Shown in pieces: positions 33,116-41,619 of a DNA stretch of 64,000 bases. The DNA comes from Aromatoleum toluclasticum ATCC 700605 (GTDB taxonomy: Bacteria > Pseudomonadota > Gammaproteobacteria > Burkholderiales > Rhodocyclaceae). Numbering within the stretch: the first letter of the stretch is position 1; every line of letters begins with the position of its first letter. Where the stretch lies: positions 124,001 through 188,000 of the forward strand of contig NZ_KB899498.1 in NCBI RefSeq assembly GCF_000378245.1. Reading direction: 5' to 3'. The notes under the pieces were generated by a model. That model was not told where the DNA came from. It was given only the letters and a program-made list of their open reading frames with translations, and ran no database searches. The position numbers were made by a program, and so were the translations under genes.

Positions 33116-34045
33116 ATGAATCATGATGTGAATACGAAGATCCTCGCCGGCAAGGTGGCGCTGGTGACGGGCGGGGGCCGTGGCGTGGGGCGCGGCATCG
33201 CGCTGGAGCTGGCTGCGGCCGGCGCGAGCGTCGTGGTCAATGATCTGGGCGTGTCGCTGAAGGGCGAGGGCACCGACCTCTCGCCGGCGCAGTCGGTGGT
33301 GGAGGAAATCCGCAGCGCCGGGGGCAACGCGGTCGCCGACGGCCATTCGGTGGCCGACTGGGAGCAAGCCCACGCGATGGTGCAGACTGCGCTGGACAAC
33401 TTCGGGCGCATCGATATCGTGGTCAACAATGCCGGCATTCTCCGCGACACGATTTTCCACAAGATGACCAAGGACGAATTCGAGGCGGTCATCAACGTCA
33501 ATCTGAACGGCGTCTTCTATGTCAGCCGTGCCGCCGCGCCGCACTTCAAGGCGCAGAACGGCGGCACCTACATCCATCTCACTTCCAGTTCCGGTCTCAT
33601 CGGCAATTTCGGGCAGGTGAACTACTGTGCGGCCAAGCTCGGCGTGGTCGCCATGTCCAAGGCGATCGCGATGGACATGCAGCGATTCAACGTCAGCTCG
33701 AACGCGGTGGCGCCATGGGCCTGGACCCGCATGGTGGGTACGATTCCGGCCGAGACCGAGGAAGAGAAGAAGCGCGTCGAGGGGCTGAAGAAGCTCGTCC
33801 CGGAAAAGATCGCCCCTTTCGTCGCGGCCCTCGCGAGCGACGCGGCGCGCAGCGTCACCGGCCAAGTGTTCGGCGTCCGGAACAACGAGATCTACCTGTT
33901 CTCGCAGCCGCGCCCGATTCGCACTGCGCACACAGCCGAAGGCTGGACGCCCGAGACGGTGATCGAGCGGGTGCTGCCGATGTTCAAGAACGATTTCTAC
34001 CCGCTGCATCGCTCGGGTGACGTCTTCACCTGGGATCCGGTCTGA
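33116..34045 (+). CDS. SDR, peroxisomal MFE-like 3-hydroxyacyl-CoA dehydrogenase
   Basis: 309 residues, longer than a plain SDR. The cofactor motif TGGGRGVG lies at residues 18-25, followed by the MFE-2-type insertion VVNDLGVSLKGEGTDLSPAQ; Ser157/158, Tyr170 and Lys174 (YCAAK) form the active site. The C-terminal tail after residue 250 (EIYLFSQPRPIRTAHTAEGW) is also characteristic of this branch. It probably oxidises an (R)-3-hydroxyacyl-CoA or steroid/terpenoid hydroxyl. GAGGGAGAAACG precedes the ATG. It is a single gene with a strong terminator directly downstream. Confidence 0.92.
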   Translation: MNHDVNTKILAGKVALVTGGGRGVGRGIALELAAAGASVVVNDLGVSLKGEGTDLSPAQSVVEEIRSAGGNAVADGHSVADWEQAHAMVQTALDNFGRIDIVVNNAGILRDTIFHKMTKDEFEAVINVNLNGVFYVSRAAAPHFKAQNGGTYIHLTSSSGLIGNFGQVNYCAAKLGVVAMSKAIAMDMQRFNVSSNAVAPWAWTRMVGTIPAETEEEKKRVEGLKKLVPEKIAPFVAALASDAARSVTGQVFGVRNNEIYLFSQPRPIRTAHTAEGWTPETVIERVLPMFKNDFYPLHRSGDVFTWDPV

Positions 34046-34051
34046 CCTTCC

Positions 34052-34092
34052 CGCCCATCGTCGCCGACATAGCTAATCGGCGACGATGGGCG
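34052..34092. terminator. Perfect 16-bp bidirectional terminator
   Basis: CGCCCATCGTCGCCGA (34052-34067) and TCGGCGACGATGGGCG (34077-34092) form an exact 16-bp inverted repeat with a 9-base loop, midway between the convergent SDR and SnoaL-like genes. There is no T-run, but position and stability make it a likely two-way terminator. Confidence 0.8.
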
Positions 34093-34138
34093 CAGGTGAC
34101 GCCGCCCGGAGGGCGGCGCCTCGCTGCCTTCCCGACGT

Positions 34139-34549
34139 TCAACCGCGAAGCTGCTTGAGGAAGGCTTCCAGGTTCCAGTAATCGGTGCTGCGTTCCATCT
34201 TCTCGCCGCGAAAATGCGTCACCGATGCGCCCCGCAGTTTGTAGGTCTTGCCGGTCGGCTCGCCCTGCATGCCGGGGAAGGGGCCTTTCCACGTCATGGT
34301 CATGTCCCACTCCGCGCCCACGGTATTGCCGCCTGCGAACGCGATCTTCGGCGCGAGGGAGAAGTCGGGAAAGGCTGCGAACGTGGCCTCGGCGAATGCG
34401 ATCAGTTGTTCTTTTCCGCGGTTGACGATATCGAGGGCGACGTCCTCGTAAATGCAGTCATCAACGAAAAAGCTGGCGATTCTTGCCGCGTCGTGGTCGT
34501 TCCACGCCTGGATCATGCCGAGGAAGCGCTGGTCGAGGGTGTCTTTCAT
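34139..34549 (-). CDS. SnoaL-like/NTF2-fold protein
   Basis: 136 residues. The sequence LDQRFLGMIQAWNDHDAARIASFFVDDCIYEDVA at the start is the typical NTF2/SnoaL helix and strand with its Asp and His, and the end EKMERSTDYWNLEAFLKQL fits the last strand and helix. SnoaL-like proteins act as cyclases, hydrolases (e.g. limonene-epoxide hydrolase type) or isomerases (ketosteroid isomerase type) on hydrophobic ligands. It is downstream of the NmrA-like gene with the same orientation, so the two are likely co-expressed. Function open. Confidence 0.85.
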   Translation of the reverse strand: MKDTLDQRFLGMIQAWNDHDAARIASFFVDDCIYEDVALDIVNRGKEQLIAFAEATFAAFPDFSLAPKIAFAGGNTVGAEWDMTMTWKGPFPGMQGEPTGKTYKLRGASVTHFRGEKMERSTDYWNLEAFLKQLRG

Positions 34550-34599
34550 TGGGGAATCTCCTTTCCTGGTCTAGGTGTCGTTCGGTTGCAAGGCAGCGC

Positions 34600-35601
34600 T
34601 CAGGACTCGAGCCCCATTCCTCTCACGAAGAATTCTCGATGCTCTTTCAACCATTGCCGCATGGTCTTCGGCCGGCGGCCCAGGACACGCTCCAAGGTGT
34701 CGGTGCGGCGCCAGGCGGGCTCGTTGTCGAATTCGATCAGGCGGAAGTAGTTGAGGAAGTAATCGGTCGGGTCGATGCCTTTGCGGGCGAAGACGCCCAC
34801 GCGGCTCCAGTAGGCTCGGATGCCGGGCCCCAGTTCGTCGACGAAGCCCTCCGGCGTGCCGTCGTAGGCGATGGGCACGCCGAACTCCTCGCTCATCATC
34901 GCCGCGATCTCGCTCCACGCCAGGAAGTCCTGCCCATTGTCGAACTGAAGAAACTGCCCGATGTAGCGGGCGTCGTCCGACAGCAGAATGCGCGCGGCGC
35001 CTTCGCCCAGCTCAGCCGGATCGACGTGCAGCACCTTGCGGTCCCACGCCATGACGAGCTTGCGTTTGGCCAGGATCGGCTTGGCGAGCCACGAGAGCAG
35101 GTTGTCGAAGTACCAGCCCGCATGGTTGATGAACGTGATGGGAAGGTCGAACTGCTCCAGCAGGGCTTTGGCCTTGATGTGCTGCACGGCGGTCCCGCCA
35201 CCGTATTCATGCATCTTCGCCGGCACGCGGGCGAGCGTCAGTCCCGGGGGGTCGGCGCAGATGCGAACCATGTGACGTAGCGCGCCGGTGTGCTTGGCGG
35301 CGAGGTTCAGCACGCTCATCGCCACGTGCTCGTCGAGAAAGTCGGGGGTGAGCACGTAGCAGCCTTCCATTCCGTCGAGCGCCCGCTCCATGGACGGCAA
35401 GTCGTAGTAGTTGGCGTAAACGACTTCCGCGGACGGGAATCTGGCTCTCAGCTCCCCGCATTTTTCCTCGACCGAGCTTGCCAGTCTCAGCTTGACGTGG
35501 GAAGCATGACGAACGATGTAGTCGGCAAGGGGGCCGCCGATATGCGCGCTGGCGCCGAACACCAAAATGGATTGCAGTGGGGGCTTGCGCGGGTAGTCCA
35601 T
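34600..35601 (-). CDS. NmrA-like NAD(P)-binding protein
   Basis: 333 residues. SILVFGASAHIGGPLADYIVR is an atypical SDR (NmrA-like) nucleotide motif, GASxxxGxP-like, and YYDLPSMERALDGMEGCYVLTP matches the NmrA pattern of a strand-helix pair at about residue 65. The middle LEQFDLPITFINHAGWYFDNLLSW is typical of NmrA/HSCARG proteins, and the YxxxK pair of classical SDRs is not seen. Such proteins are redox sensors or reductases on isoflavone-like or azo substrates. It is divergent from the first kinase gene, sharing a GC-run-rich intergenic region. Confidence 0.85.
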   Translation of the reverse strand: MDYPRKPPLQSILVFGASAHIGGPLADYIVRHASHVKLRLASSVEEKCGELRARFPSAEVVYANYYDLPSMERALDGMEGCYVLTPDFLDEHVAMSVLNLAAKHTGALRHMVRICADPPGLTLARVPAKMHEYGGGTAVQHIKAKALLEQFDLPITFINHAGWYFDNLLSWLAKPILAKRKLVMAWDRKVLHVDPAELGEGAARILLSDDARYIGQFLQFDNGQDFLAWSEIAAMMSEEFGVPIAYDGTPEGFVDELGPGIRAYWSRVGVFARKGIDPTDYFLNYFRLIEFDNEPAWRRTDTLERVLGRRPKTMRQWLKEHREFFVRGMGLES

Positions 35602-35661
35602 GGCATCTCCGGGCAGTGAAGTGGAAAGTGCAGCATCGGCCGGTCGATGCCGGCCGCAGAA

Positions 35662-35745
35662 CCCCCGAACGGGGGGGAGGTCCGCCTAACTGGGCGAGCA
35701 TCGGCTCCCCCCCCCCCGGTCCGCGCCAGGGGGCCCCCTTTCCTG
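35662..35745. promoter_or_regulatory. GC-run palindromes in the divergent NmrA/kinase promoter
   Basis: CCCCCGAACGGGGG (35662-35675) is followed by an 11-C run and a CCAGGGGGCCCCC block. The element resembles the C-run/G-run motifs before other operons in this window. It may be a control region shared by the divergent NmrA-like and kinase genes. Confidence 0.4.
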
Positions 35746-35857
35746 GGGGCGTCGTGTCGCCGATCTCGGCGTAGATTTCCACTCGGTTGTGGCAGGTACG
35801 CCCCGCGCGGGCGCACACCGACTGCCGGTTGCGGCATTCGCAGATGAGGAGGAAGCA

Positions 35858-37063
35858 ATGGCCGACATCCCGTCGCTCGGCAAGGATCGTCCCTCGCCGG
35901 CTTGGATCGACGATGTGCGTCGCCGATTTCCGGTGGAGCGCGAGATCGACCGGGTGCTCACCCGGAAGCTGCTACAGCGCGCCGGGCCGGGCTATGTACC
36001 TCAGGGGCTCGATGCCCTTTGCCAAGGTGTCGAGGCCTTGCTGCGCGCCGAGCTCGACACGCCGTTCCAGATTCGGCAGCCGAAATGGCTGGCAGGCGGC
36101 GCTTCGAAGCTGCAGATGGCATTCGATCTGGTCTGGACGCGCCCGGGCGTCGGGCCAACCACGACGCGCATGGTGTTGCGCATGGAACCTGCCGAGTCCG
36201 CCGTCGAGACCAGCCGGCTGCGCGAATTCCAGCTCATCAAGGCGTTCGAGGGGATCGTTCCGGTGCCGCCGGCGTTCTGGGTCGACATGGACGGAACGTA
36301 CTTTCCCTATCCGGCGATCGTCTACGGCTTCGCGGACGGCGTCACGAAACCCAGTGAAGCCGTAAGCAACGTGAGTGGGACGGGAATCAACTTCGGTCCT
36401 GCGCTGCGGCCGGTGCTCGGCCCGCAGTACGTCGAGCACCTCGCGCGAATCCACACGGCCGACTGGCGCAACGCCGATCTCTCCGCCTTCGATGTGCCGG
36501 CCCTGGGGACGCAGGCGGTCGAATGGCAGATCAACTGGTGGGAGCGGGTGTGGGCGGAGGACGCCAACGAGGCAGTGCCGCTGCTGGATTTCGCCGCCTC
36601 GTGGCTGCGCCGCAACATGCCGCCGGTGGATCGCCTCTCCGTGGTGCACGGCGACTTTCGCGCCGGCAATTTCCTCTATCGCGAGGACGATCAGCGCATC
36701 AGCGCCTGGCTCGACTGGGAGCTCGGCCACCTCGGGGACCGGCATGAGGATCTGGCGTACTCGCTCAACCTCATCCATGGGCACAAGACCGAGGACGACC
36801 GTACCTTCCTCGTCATGGGCCTCATGCCGACGGACGAATTCTTCGACAGCTACGAAAAGGCCTCCGGGCTGAGCGTCGATCCCAAAGTCATCCGGTATTA
36901 CCAGATCCTCAACTGCTACAAGCTCGCGGTGGTCACGCTCGGCACGACCTACCGAACGGCACGCGGCGGCAAGACGCATCAGGACGTTCTGCTCGCCTGG
37001 CTGATTGGCGCGGGTTATGTGATTACCGAAGACCTGCGACGCAATCTCGAAGAAGTCGCGTGA
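35858..37063 (+). CDS. APH-fold acyl-CoA kinase-like phosphotransferase, copy 1
   Basis: 401 residues from the ATG after GAGGAGGAAGCA. The kinase loop is VVHGDFRAGNFL with His264, Asp266 and Asn271, followed by the metal-binding Asp286 in WLDWELGHLGDRHEDLAY. The N-terminal part is conserved with the two following copies (LQMAFDLVWTRPG, ESAVETSRLREFQLIKAFEG). The fold is that of aminoglycoside phosphotransferase, but in CoA-pathway clusters these proteins are hydroxyacyl-CoA kinases (LvaA of Pseudomonas; the kinase part of ACAD10/11). Here that activity is inferred from context. It is the first of three tandem copies. Confidence 0.9.
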   Translation: MADIPSLGKDRPSPAWIDDVRRRFPVEREIDRVLTRKLLQRAGPGYVPQGLDALCQGVEALLRAELDTPFQIRQPKWLAGGASKLQMAFDLVWTRPGVGPTTTRMVLRMEPAESAVETSRLREFQLIKAFEGIVPVPPAFWVDMDGTYFPYPAIVYGFADGVTKPSEAVSNVSGTGINFGPALRPVLGPQYVEHLARIHTADWRNADLSAFDVPALGTQAVEWQINWWERVWAEDANEAVPLLDFAASWLRRNMPPVDRLSVVHGDFRAGNFLYREDDQRISAWLDWELGHLGDRHEDLAYSLNLIHGHKTEDDRTFLVMGLMPTDEFFDSYEKASGLSVDPKVIRYYQILNCYKLAVVTLGTTYRTARGGKTHQDVLLAWLIGAGYVITEDLRRNLEEVA

Positions 37064-37104
37064 CGGAACCGGGACGGCAGGCGCCGCGCAGGGCCCTCTC
37101 CTCG

Positions 37105-37126
37105 CCCCCCCCGTTCGGGGGTGTTT
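37105..37126. promoter_or_regulatory. C-run/G-run element before kinase copy 2
   Basis: Eight C, GTTC, five G and TGTTT, a near-palindrome between kinase copy 1 and copy 2 and about 80 bases upstream of the 37206 start. It matches the elements at 26834 and 41465 in layout, including the trailing TTT. Confidence 0.45.
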
Positions 37127-37205
37127 CCACCGGCCGGCGCGCAATAACTTGTTCGGACGGGGCAGCAGACCCCGCTTCAGGACGAACATCAGGAGACAGA
37201 CGCTC

Positions 37206-38402
37206 ATGGCTGCCATCGACAAGAATCGCCCCTCGGAAGAATGGATTGCCGAGATGCGGCGACGCTTTCCGTGCGAGGCGGAAATCGATCGAGTGCTCAC
37301 GCACAAGCTGCAGCGACGCGCAGGGCCGGGCTATTCGCCGGTGAGCCTGGAGACGCTGTGCAAAGGGATCGAAGCGCAACTGAAGGACAAGTTGGATGAT
37401 CGCTTCGAGATCCTCGAGCCGAAGTGGCTCAACGGCGGCGCGTCCAAAGTGCAGATGGCGTTCAAGCTGCGCTGGACGCAGCCTGGGGTCGGCGCGACCG
37501 TGACGCGCCTGGTCCTGCGCATGGAGCCGGCCGAGTCGATTGTCGAGACGAGCCGGCTGCGCGAATTCCAGCTCATCAAGGCGATGGAGGGGGTCGTGCC
37601 GGTGCCGCCGGTGTTCTGGGCCGATCCGCAGGCGAAGTACTTCCCGTACCCCGCGATCATCTACGGGTTCGCTGACGGCGTCGCGAAGCCGACCGGTAGC
37701 GTCAGCAACGTCACCGGCCTCGGGATCAATTTCGGCCCGCGGTTGCGCCCGATCCTGGGCCCGCAGTTCGTCGATCATCTGGCGAAGATCCACCTTGCCG
37801 ACTGGACGAAGGCTGACTTGAGCGCCTTCGATATTCCCGCGCTCGGCACCCAGGCGGTCGAATGGCACCTGAACTGGTGGGACCGGGTGTGGGAGGAGGA
37901 CTTCAACGAGGACGTCCCGCTATTGCGATTCACCGCCGCGTGGCTGCGCGCCAATATGCCGCCGATCGATCGTCTGTCAATCATTCACGGCGACTACCGC
38001 GCCGGGAATTTCCTCTACACCGAGCACGACAACCAGATCACGGCGTGGCTCGACTGGGAGCTCGGCCACCTTGGCGATTATCACGAAGACGTCGCGTATG
38101 CGATCAAGGACAGCTCCGGCCACTACGCCGAGGACGGCAAGACCTTCCTGGTCAACGGGCTGATGACGGCCGACGAGTTCGTCGAGCAGTACGAGAAGGC
38201 GTCGGGGCTGCCGATCGACATGAAGGCCGTCAGGTACTACGACGTCGTTCAGGCCTACAAGTCCTGCGTCATCGTGCTGGGTACCGGCTATCGCGCGGTG
38301 CGGGGCGGCAAGACGCATCAGGACATCGTCCTTCAGTGGCTCAGCGGGGTCGGCTACCCGATCCTCGAAGAGCTGCGCCAACTTCTCGAGGAGGTTGCTT
38401 GA
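37206..38402 (+). CDS. APH-fold acyl-CoA kinase-like phosphotransferase, copy 2
   Basis: 398 residues from the ATG after AGGAGACAGACGCTC. The catalytic loop is IIHGDYRAGNFLYTEHDNQI (His261, Asp263, Asn268), then WLDWELGHLGDYHEDVAY. Aligned by eye to copies 1 and 3 it shares the same domain order and a long run of near-identical segments, such as ESIVETSRLREFQLIKAMEG. It is the only copy followed directly by a small partner gene, one base after its stop. The truncated copy at 25.8 kb resembles this one in the YTEHDN segment. A 4-hydroxyacyl-CoA-type kinase role is inferred. Confidence 0.92.
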   Translation: MAAIDKNRPSEEWIAEMRRRFPCEAEIDRVLTHKLQRRAGPGYSPVSLETLCKGIEAQLKDKLDDRFEILEPKWLNGGASKVQMAFKLRWTQPGVGATVTRLVLRMEPAESIVETSRLREFQLIKAMEGVVPVPPVFWADPQAKYFPYPAIIYGFADGVAKPTGSVSNVTGLGINFGPRLRPILGPQFVDHLAKIHLADWTKADLSAFDIPALGTQAVEWHLNWWDRVWEEDFNEDVPLLRFTAAWLRANMPPIDRLSIIHGDYRAGNFLYTEHDNQITAWLDWELGHLGDYHEDVAYAIKDSSGHYAEDGKTFLVNGLMTADEFVEQYEKASGLPIDMKAVRYYDVVQAYKSCVIVLGTGYRAVRGGKTHQDIVLQWLSGVGYPILEELRQLLEEVA

Positions 38403-38403
38403 A

Positions 38404-38961
38404 ATGGAAATTCGTCCCGCAATTCAGATCCAGAGCATGATCAAGGCCATGACCGATGTCGTCCTGCCGGCGGTGGACCCGGAACACAAGATGGCGCAGG
38501 AACAGGCCCGGCTCGTCATCGGCATGCTCAATCTGCTCGCCCAGCGCTTGCCGTTGCAGTTCCGCTACGACTGCGACGAGCTCAAGCGCTACGTCACGCT
38601 GGCCGCCCAGTTGCAGGAGCAGGTGCACGGCGCCGACAAGACCCGTGCGGCCACCGAGACGATGAACGCCTGTCTGTCGAAAGGGGCCGCGGTGCTCGAC
38701 CGCGCGCGCGCCGAGCCCGGCGAAGTGGAGGCCGCGGTGTTCGATCTGCGTGCGGCCGTCAGCGCGCTGGTGCAGGCAGCGGCCGAGGAGGGCGATCCGT
38801 CCAGCCGCGATGCGCTCAAGCAGCTGATTCTCGGCGCCGCGAAGATTCAGCTCGATCGCGAGCGGGCGTGGCTCATCTCGATGGGCTTCGAAGCCGATCC
38901 GTCCGTCGTGCCCCCGATCGAAAGCCTGATCGGTGCGGGGCCGGGGGCCGCGCACGGCTGA
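38404..38961 (+). CDS. Kinase-partner small helical protein
   Basis: 185 residues, starting one base after the copy-2 kinase stop. It is predicted mostly helical: EIRPAIQIQSMIKAMTDVVL, then AQEQARLVIGMLNLLAQRLPLQFRYDCDELKRYVTLAAQL, and a C-terminal GFEADPSVVPPIESLIG. A second version lies at 26251-26787 behind a truncated kinase. In the levulinate operon of Pseudomonas putida, LvaA (kinase) needs the small protein LvaB made from the adjacent gene. Location and pairing here suggest an analogous subunit. I cannot show homology to LvaB from memory, so that link is tentative. Confidence 0.8.
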   Translation: MEIRPAIQIQSMIKAMTDVVLPAVDPEHKMAQEQARLVIGMLNLLAQRLPLQFRYDCDELKRYVTLAAQLQEQVHGADKTRAATETMNACLSKGAAVLDRARAEPGEVEAAVFDLRAAVSALVQAAAEEGDPSSRDALKQLILGAAKIQLDRERAWLISMGFEADPSVVPPIESLIGAGPGAAHG

Positions 38962-38991
38962 CCCGCTTCCGCAGCGGCCGCCTCGGCTAAT

Positions 38992-39029
38992 GGGCGGGAC
39001 TCAGGCGGAAAGCGGCCCGAGTCCCGCCC
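38992..39029. terminator. Hairpin between kinase-partner gene and kinase copy 3
   Basis: GGGCGGGACTC (38992-39002) pairs exactly with GAGTCCCGCCC (39019-39029) around 16 bases. It may end or attenuate transcription after the partner gene, giving copy 3 separate regulation. Confidence 0.55.
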
Positions 39030-39095
39030 GCCGACGCGCATTGGACTCCGCCGCGATGTGAGTGACGACTGGCGAAAACGTGAGGTGGGCCGACG

Positions 39096-40292
39096 ATGAT
39101 CGTTGATAAGTGTCATCCTCAACCGGCGTGGATCGAATCGCTCAGGGATCGCTTTCCCTGCGAGGCCGAAATCGACCGCATCCTGACCCGCAAGCTGCAG
39201 CGGCGCAGCGGGCACGGCTATTCTCCCGTCGCCCTGGAAACGCTGTGCGAGGGGGTGCGCCGGCTGCTCCGCGAGGAAGTCGAAGGGCCGTTCGAGGTGC
39301 TGGAACCCCGGTGGCTGTCGGGCGGCGCGTCGAAGGTCCAGATGGCGTTCAAGCTGGCCTGGAACCGCCCGGGCGTCGGGCGGACGACGACTCCGATGGT
39401 GCTGCGCATGGAGCCGGCTGAATCGATCGTCGAGACCAGCCGGCTGCGCGAATTCCAGCTGATGAAGGCGATGGAGGCGGTCGTGCCGGTGCCGCGGGTG
39501 TTCTGGCTCGATGCGGAAGGAAAGCATCTTCCTTACCCGGCGATGATCTGCGGCTTCGCCAGCGGCGTCGCAAAGCCGACAGCGGCGGTCGCGGGCGGGC
39601 CTTCCGGGCTTGGCACGAACTTCGGCCCGGCAGTCCGCGCCGTGCTCGGCCCGCAGTTCGTCGAGCACCTGGCCGCGATTCACGCCCACGACTGGCGCAC
39701 CTCCGACTTGAGCGCCTTTGACGTGCCCGCCCTCGGGACGCAGTCGGTGGAGTGGCAGCTCAACTGCTGGGCGCGGGTGTGGGAAGAGGACGCCAACGAG
39801 GACGTGCCGCTGCTGCGCTATGCGGCGAGCTGGTTACGCGCGAACATGCCGCCGGTAGACCGCATCTCGGTGGTCCACTCGGACTACCGCTCGGGCAACT
39901 TTCTCTACGACGAGCGCAGCAACCGGATCACCACGATCCTCGACTGGGAGCTCGGCTTCCTGGGCGACCGGCACCTCGACATCGCCTTCGTCACCAATCC
40001 GGCGTTCGGCCATCTGTCGGAGGACGGCAAGACCTTCCTCGTCGGCGGCCTCATGACCCAGGAGGCGTTCTACGAGGCTTACGAGAAGGCGGCGGGCATG
40101 AAGATCGACCGGAAGACGGTCGATTTCTATCGCGTCTTCAATGCGTACAAGCTCGCCACCCTTGCGCTTGGGACCACTTACCGGGCGGCGCGGGGCGCCA
40201 AGACGCACCAAGACGTTGTGCTCACCTACCTGATCGGAGTGGGCTACACCATTCTCGAAGAGCTTCGCGCGCTGCTGGAGGCGCTCGACTGA
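39096..40292 (+). CDS. APH-fold acyl-CoA kinase-like phosphotransferase, copy 3
   Basis: 398 residues. The catalytic loop is altered to VVHSDYRSGNFLYDERSNRI (His261, Ser262, Asp263, Asn268), with Ser in place of the usual Gly; the truncated copy at 25.8 kb shares this HSD form. ILDWELGFLGDRHLDIAF supplies the second Asp. Overall layout and length match copy 2. GAGGTGGGCCGACG precedes the ATG. With copies 1 and 2 it forms a tandem family with diverged specificity. The nearby phosphatase and acyl-CoA dehydrogenase genes make a phosphoacyl-CoA route plausible. Confidence 0.9.
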   Translation: MIVDKCHPQPAWIESLRDRFPCEAEIDRILTRKLQRRSGHGYSPVALETLCEGVRRLLREEVEGPFEVLEPRWLSGGASKVQMAFKLAWNRPGVGRTTTPMVLRMEPAESIVETSRLREFQLMKAMEAVVPVPRVFWLDAEGKHLPYPAMICGFASGVAKPTAAVAGGPSGLGTNFGPAVRAVLGPQFVEHLAAIHAHDWRTSDLSAFDVPALGTQSVEWQLNCWARVWEEDANEDVPLLRYAASWLRANMPPVDRISVVHSDYRSGNFLYDERSNRITTILDWELGFLGDRHLDIAFVTNPAFGHLSEDGKTFLVGGLMTQEAFYEAYEKAAGMKIDRKTVDFYRVFNAYKLATLALGTTYRAARGAKTHQDVVLTYLIGVGYTILEELRALLEALD

Positions 40293-40374
40293 TCTTGCCC
40301 GCCCAACCTCGACCGGCCGGGGCGTCGCACCACAGCAACGCCCGGACCTTCCCTCACTGATCACCGGACTCATC

Positions 40375-41157
40375 ATGGACAGCGCCGAATCCTTCGGCAC
40401 CCGCCGGCGACTGCCGCTCGTCGGTGCGGTGAATTTTCGCGATCTCGGCGGCTACCGCAGCGCGGACGGCCGGCGTGTGATGTGGCGTACGCTGTATCGC
40501 GCCGATTCGCTTGCCGAGCTCATCACCGCCGACGTTGAACGGATCGCGGCGCTGGGCCTGCGCACCCTGTTCGACCTCAGGCATGAGGATGAACGCACGC
40601 TCAAGCCCAATCGCCTTCCCGCCGGATCGACGCTGCGCGTACGAGCGCTGGGCTTCTACCCGTACGAGGCCGTGGAGATGGTCGAGGGGATCAACGACGG
40701 GTCGTTGAAGGCCGACGATATCGAGCATCGCATGCGCGCGCTGTATCGGCGGTTTCCTTTGGACCACGTCACGGAATACGGGCAACTGCTCGAAGGACTG
40801 CTCGAGCGCGATGCGCTGCCGGCGCTGATCCACTGCACCAGCGGCAAGGATCGCACCGGATTTGCGGTCGCCATCGTGTTAATGGCGCTCGGTGTGCCGC
40901 GCGAAACGATCATGAAGGACTATCTCCTCACCAACCGCTACCGGCGCGACCTGACGTTCATGCTTCGACCCGGTCTCGCGCCGGACGTCGTCTCCGCGCT
41001 GAAAGGCGCCCACCCCGACTATCTCCAGGCGGCGTTCTCGACCATCGACGAGGAGTGGGGCGCCGACGCGACCTTTCTCGCCGACGCCCTGGGCTTCGAC
41101 GCCGACCGCTGCGGCGAGCTCCGCGCGCGGCTGCTCGAGCCTTCGGGCGGCGTTTGA
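40375..41157 (+). CDS. Tyrosine-phosphatase-like protein (PF13350 type)
   Basis: 260 residues. The P-loop is HCTSGKDRTGFAVAIVLMALG with nucleophile Cys154 and Arg160, fitting Cys-x5-Arg. The N-terminus VNFRDLGGYRSADGRRVMWRTLYRADSL is the characteristic opening of this bacterial phosphatase family, and the C-terminal helix DYLQAAFSTIDEEWG also fits. It may dephosphorylate a small molecule or a protein. It stands 83 bases after three kinase genes, so it may act on the same phosphorylated metabolite, removing unproductive products or reversing the kinase. That functional link is inference. Confidence 0.9.
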   Translation: MDSAESFGTRRRLPLVGAVNFRDLGGYRSADGRRVMWRTLYRADSLAELITADVERIAALGLRTLFDLRHEDERTLKPNRLPAGSTLRVRALGFYPYEAVEMVEGINDGSLKADDIEHRMRALYRRFPLDHVTEYGQLLEGLLERDALPALIHCTSGKDRTGFAVAIVLMALGVPRETIMKDYLLTNRYRRDLTFMLRPGLAPDVVSALKGAHPDYLQAAFSTIDEEWGADATFLADALGFDADRCGELRARLLEPSGGV

Positions 41158-41619
41158 ACGCCAGCCGCCTCACCTTTCCGCGGCGGACGCGAAGCGCCCC
41201 TTGACACGTCTTCACCGGCTGTTCCGACCCTCGCGCCCGGGGCTGTGCATCGCCTTTGACGATGCGCGGTTCGGCAATCCGCGTCCGAGGCAAGCCCGAA
41301 TGCGGCCGGCCGGGGAAGGAAAGACAAGAATCAAAAAAAGTAAGCTTGCAAACAATCACTCGTATGGTAGCATATCGCATGAGTAGAGACAGTGTAGGGC
41401 AGGGGCGGCCCCCCGAGTGCAACACCCCGTAGAGCCACCCACCCCCCCAGTCTCATTCGGCGCTCCCCCCCGTATGAGGGTTTGGCGGCAGGGACGCGAC
41501 AAGTAGGCTGACGATATGGCGACTTATTCTTGGATTCCAGGCAACGGCGGTGTCGGGCGGCGGAGCCCGAGCGAGGCGCTGAGAGGCACCGCAGGACAAG
41601 GAATGAATGGGAGGCGTAA
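41158..41619. promoter_or_regulatory. Promoter region of the acyl-CoA dehydrogenase gene with two recurring motifs
   Basis: About 460 bases without a gene. It contains TCGTATGGT (41360-41368), the reverse complement of ACCATACGA, in an AT-richer segment. It also contains a C-run element, CCCCCCCGTATGAGGGTTT (41465-41483), about 140 bases before the 41620 start. Both motif types recur before other operons in the window, so this is a strong candidate control region. Confidence 0.5.
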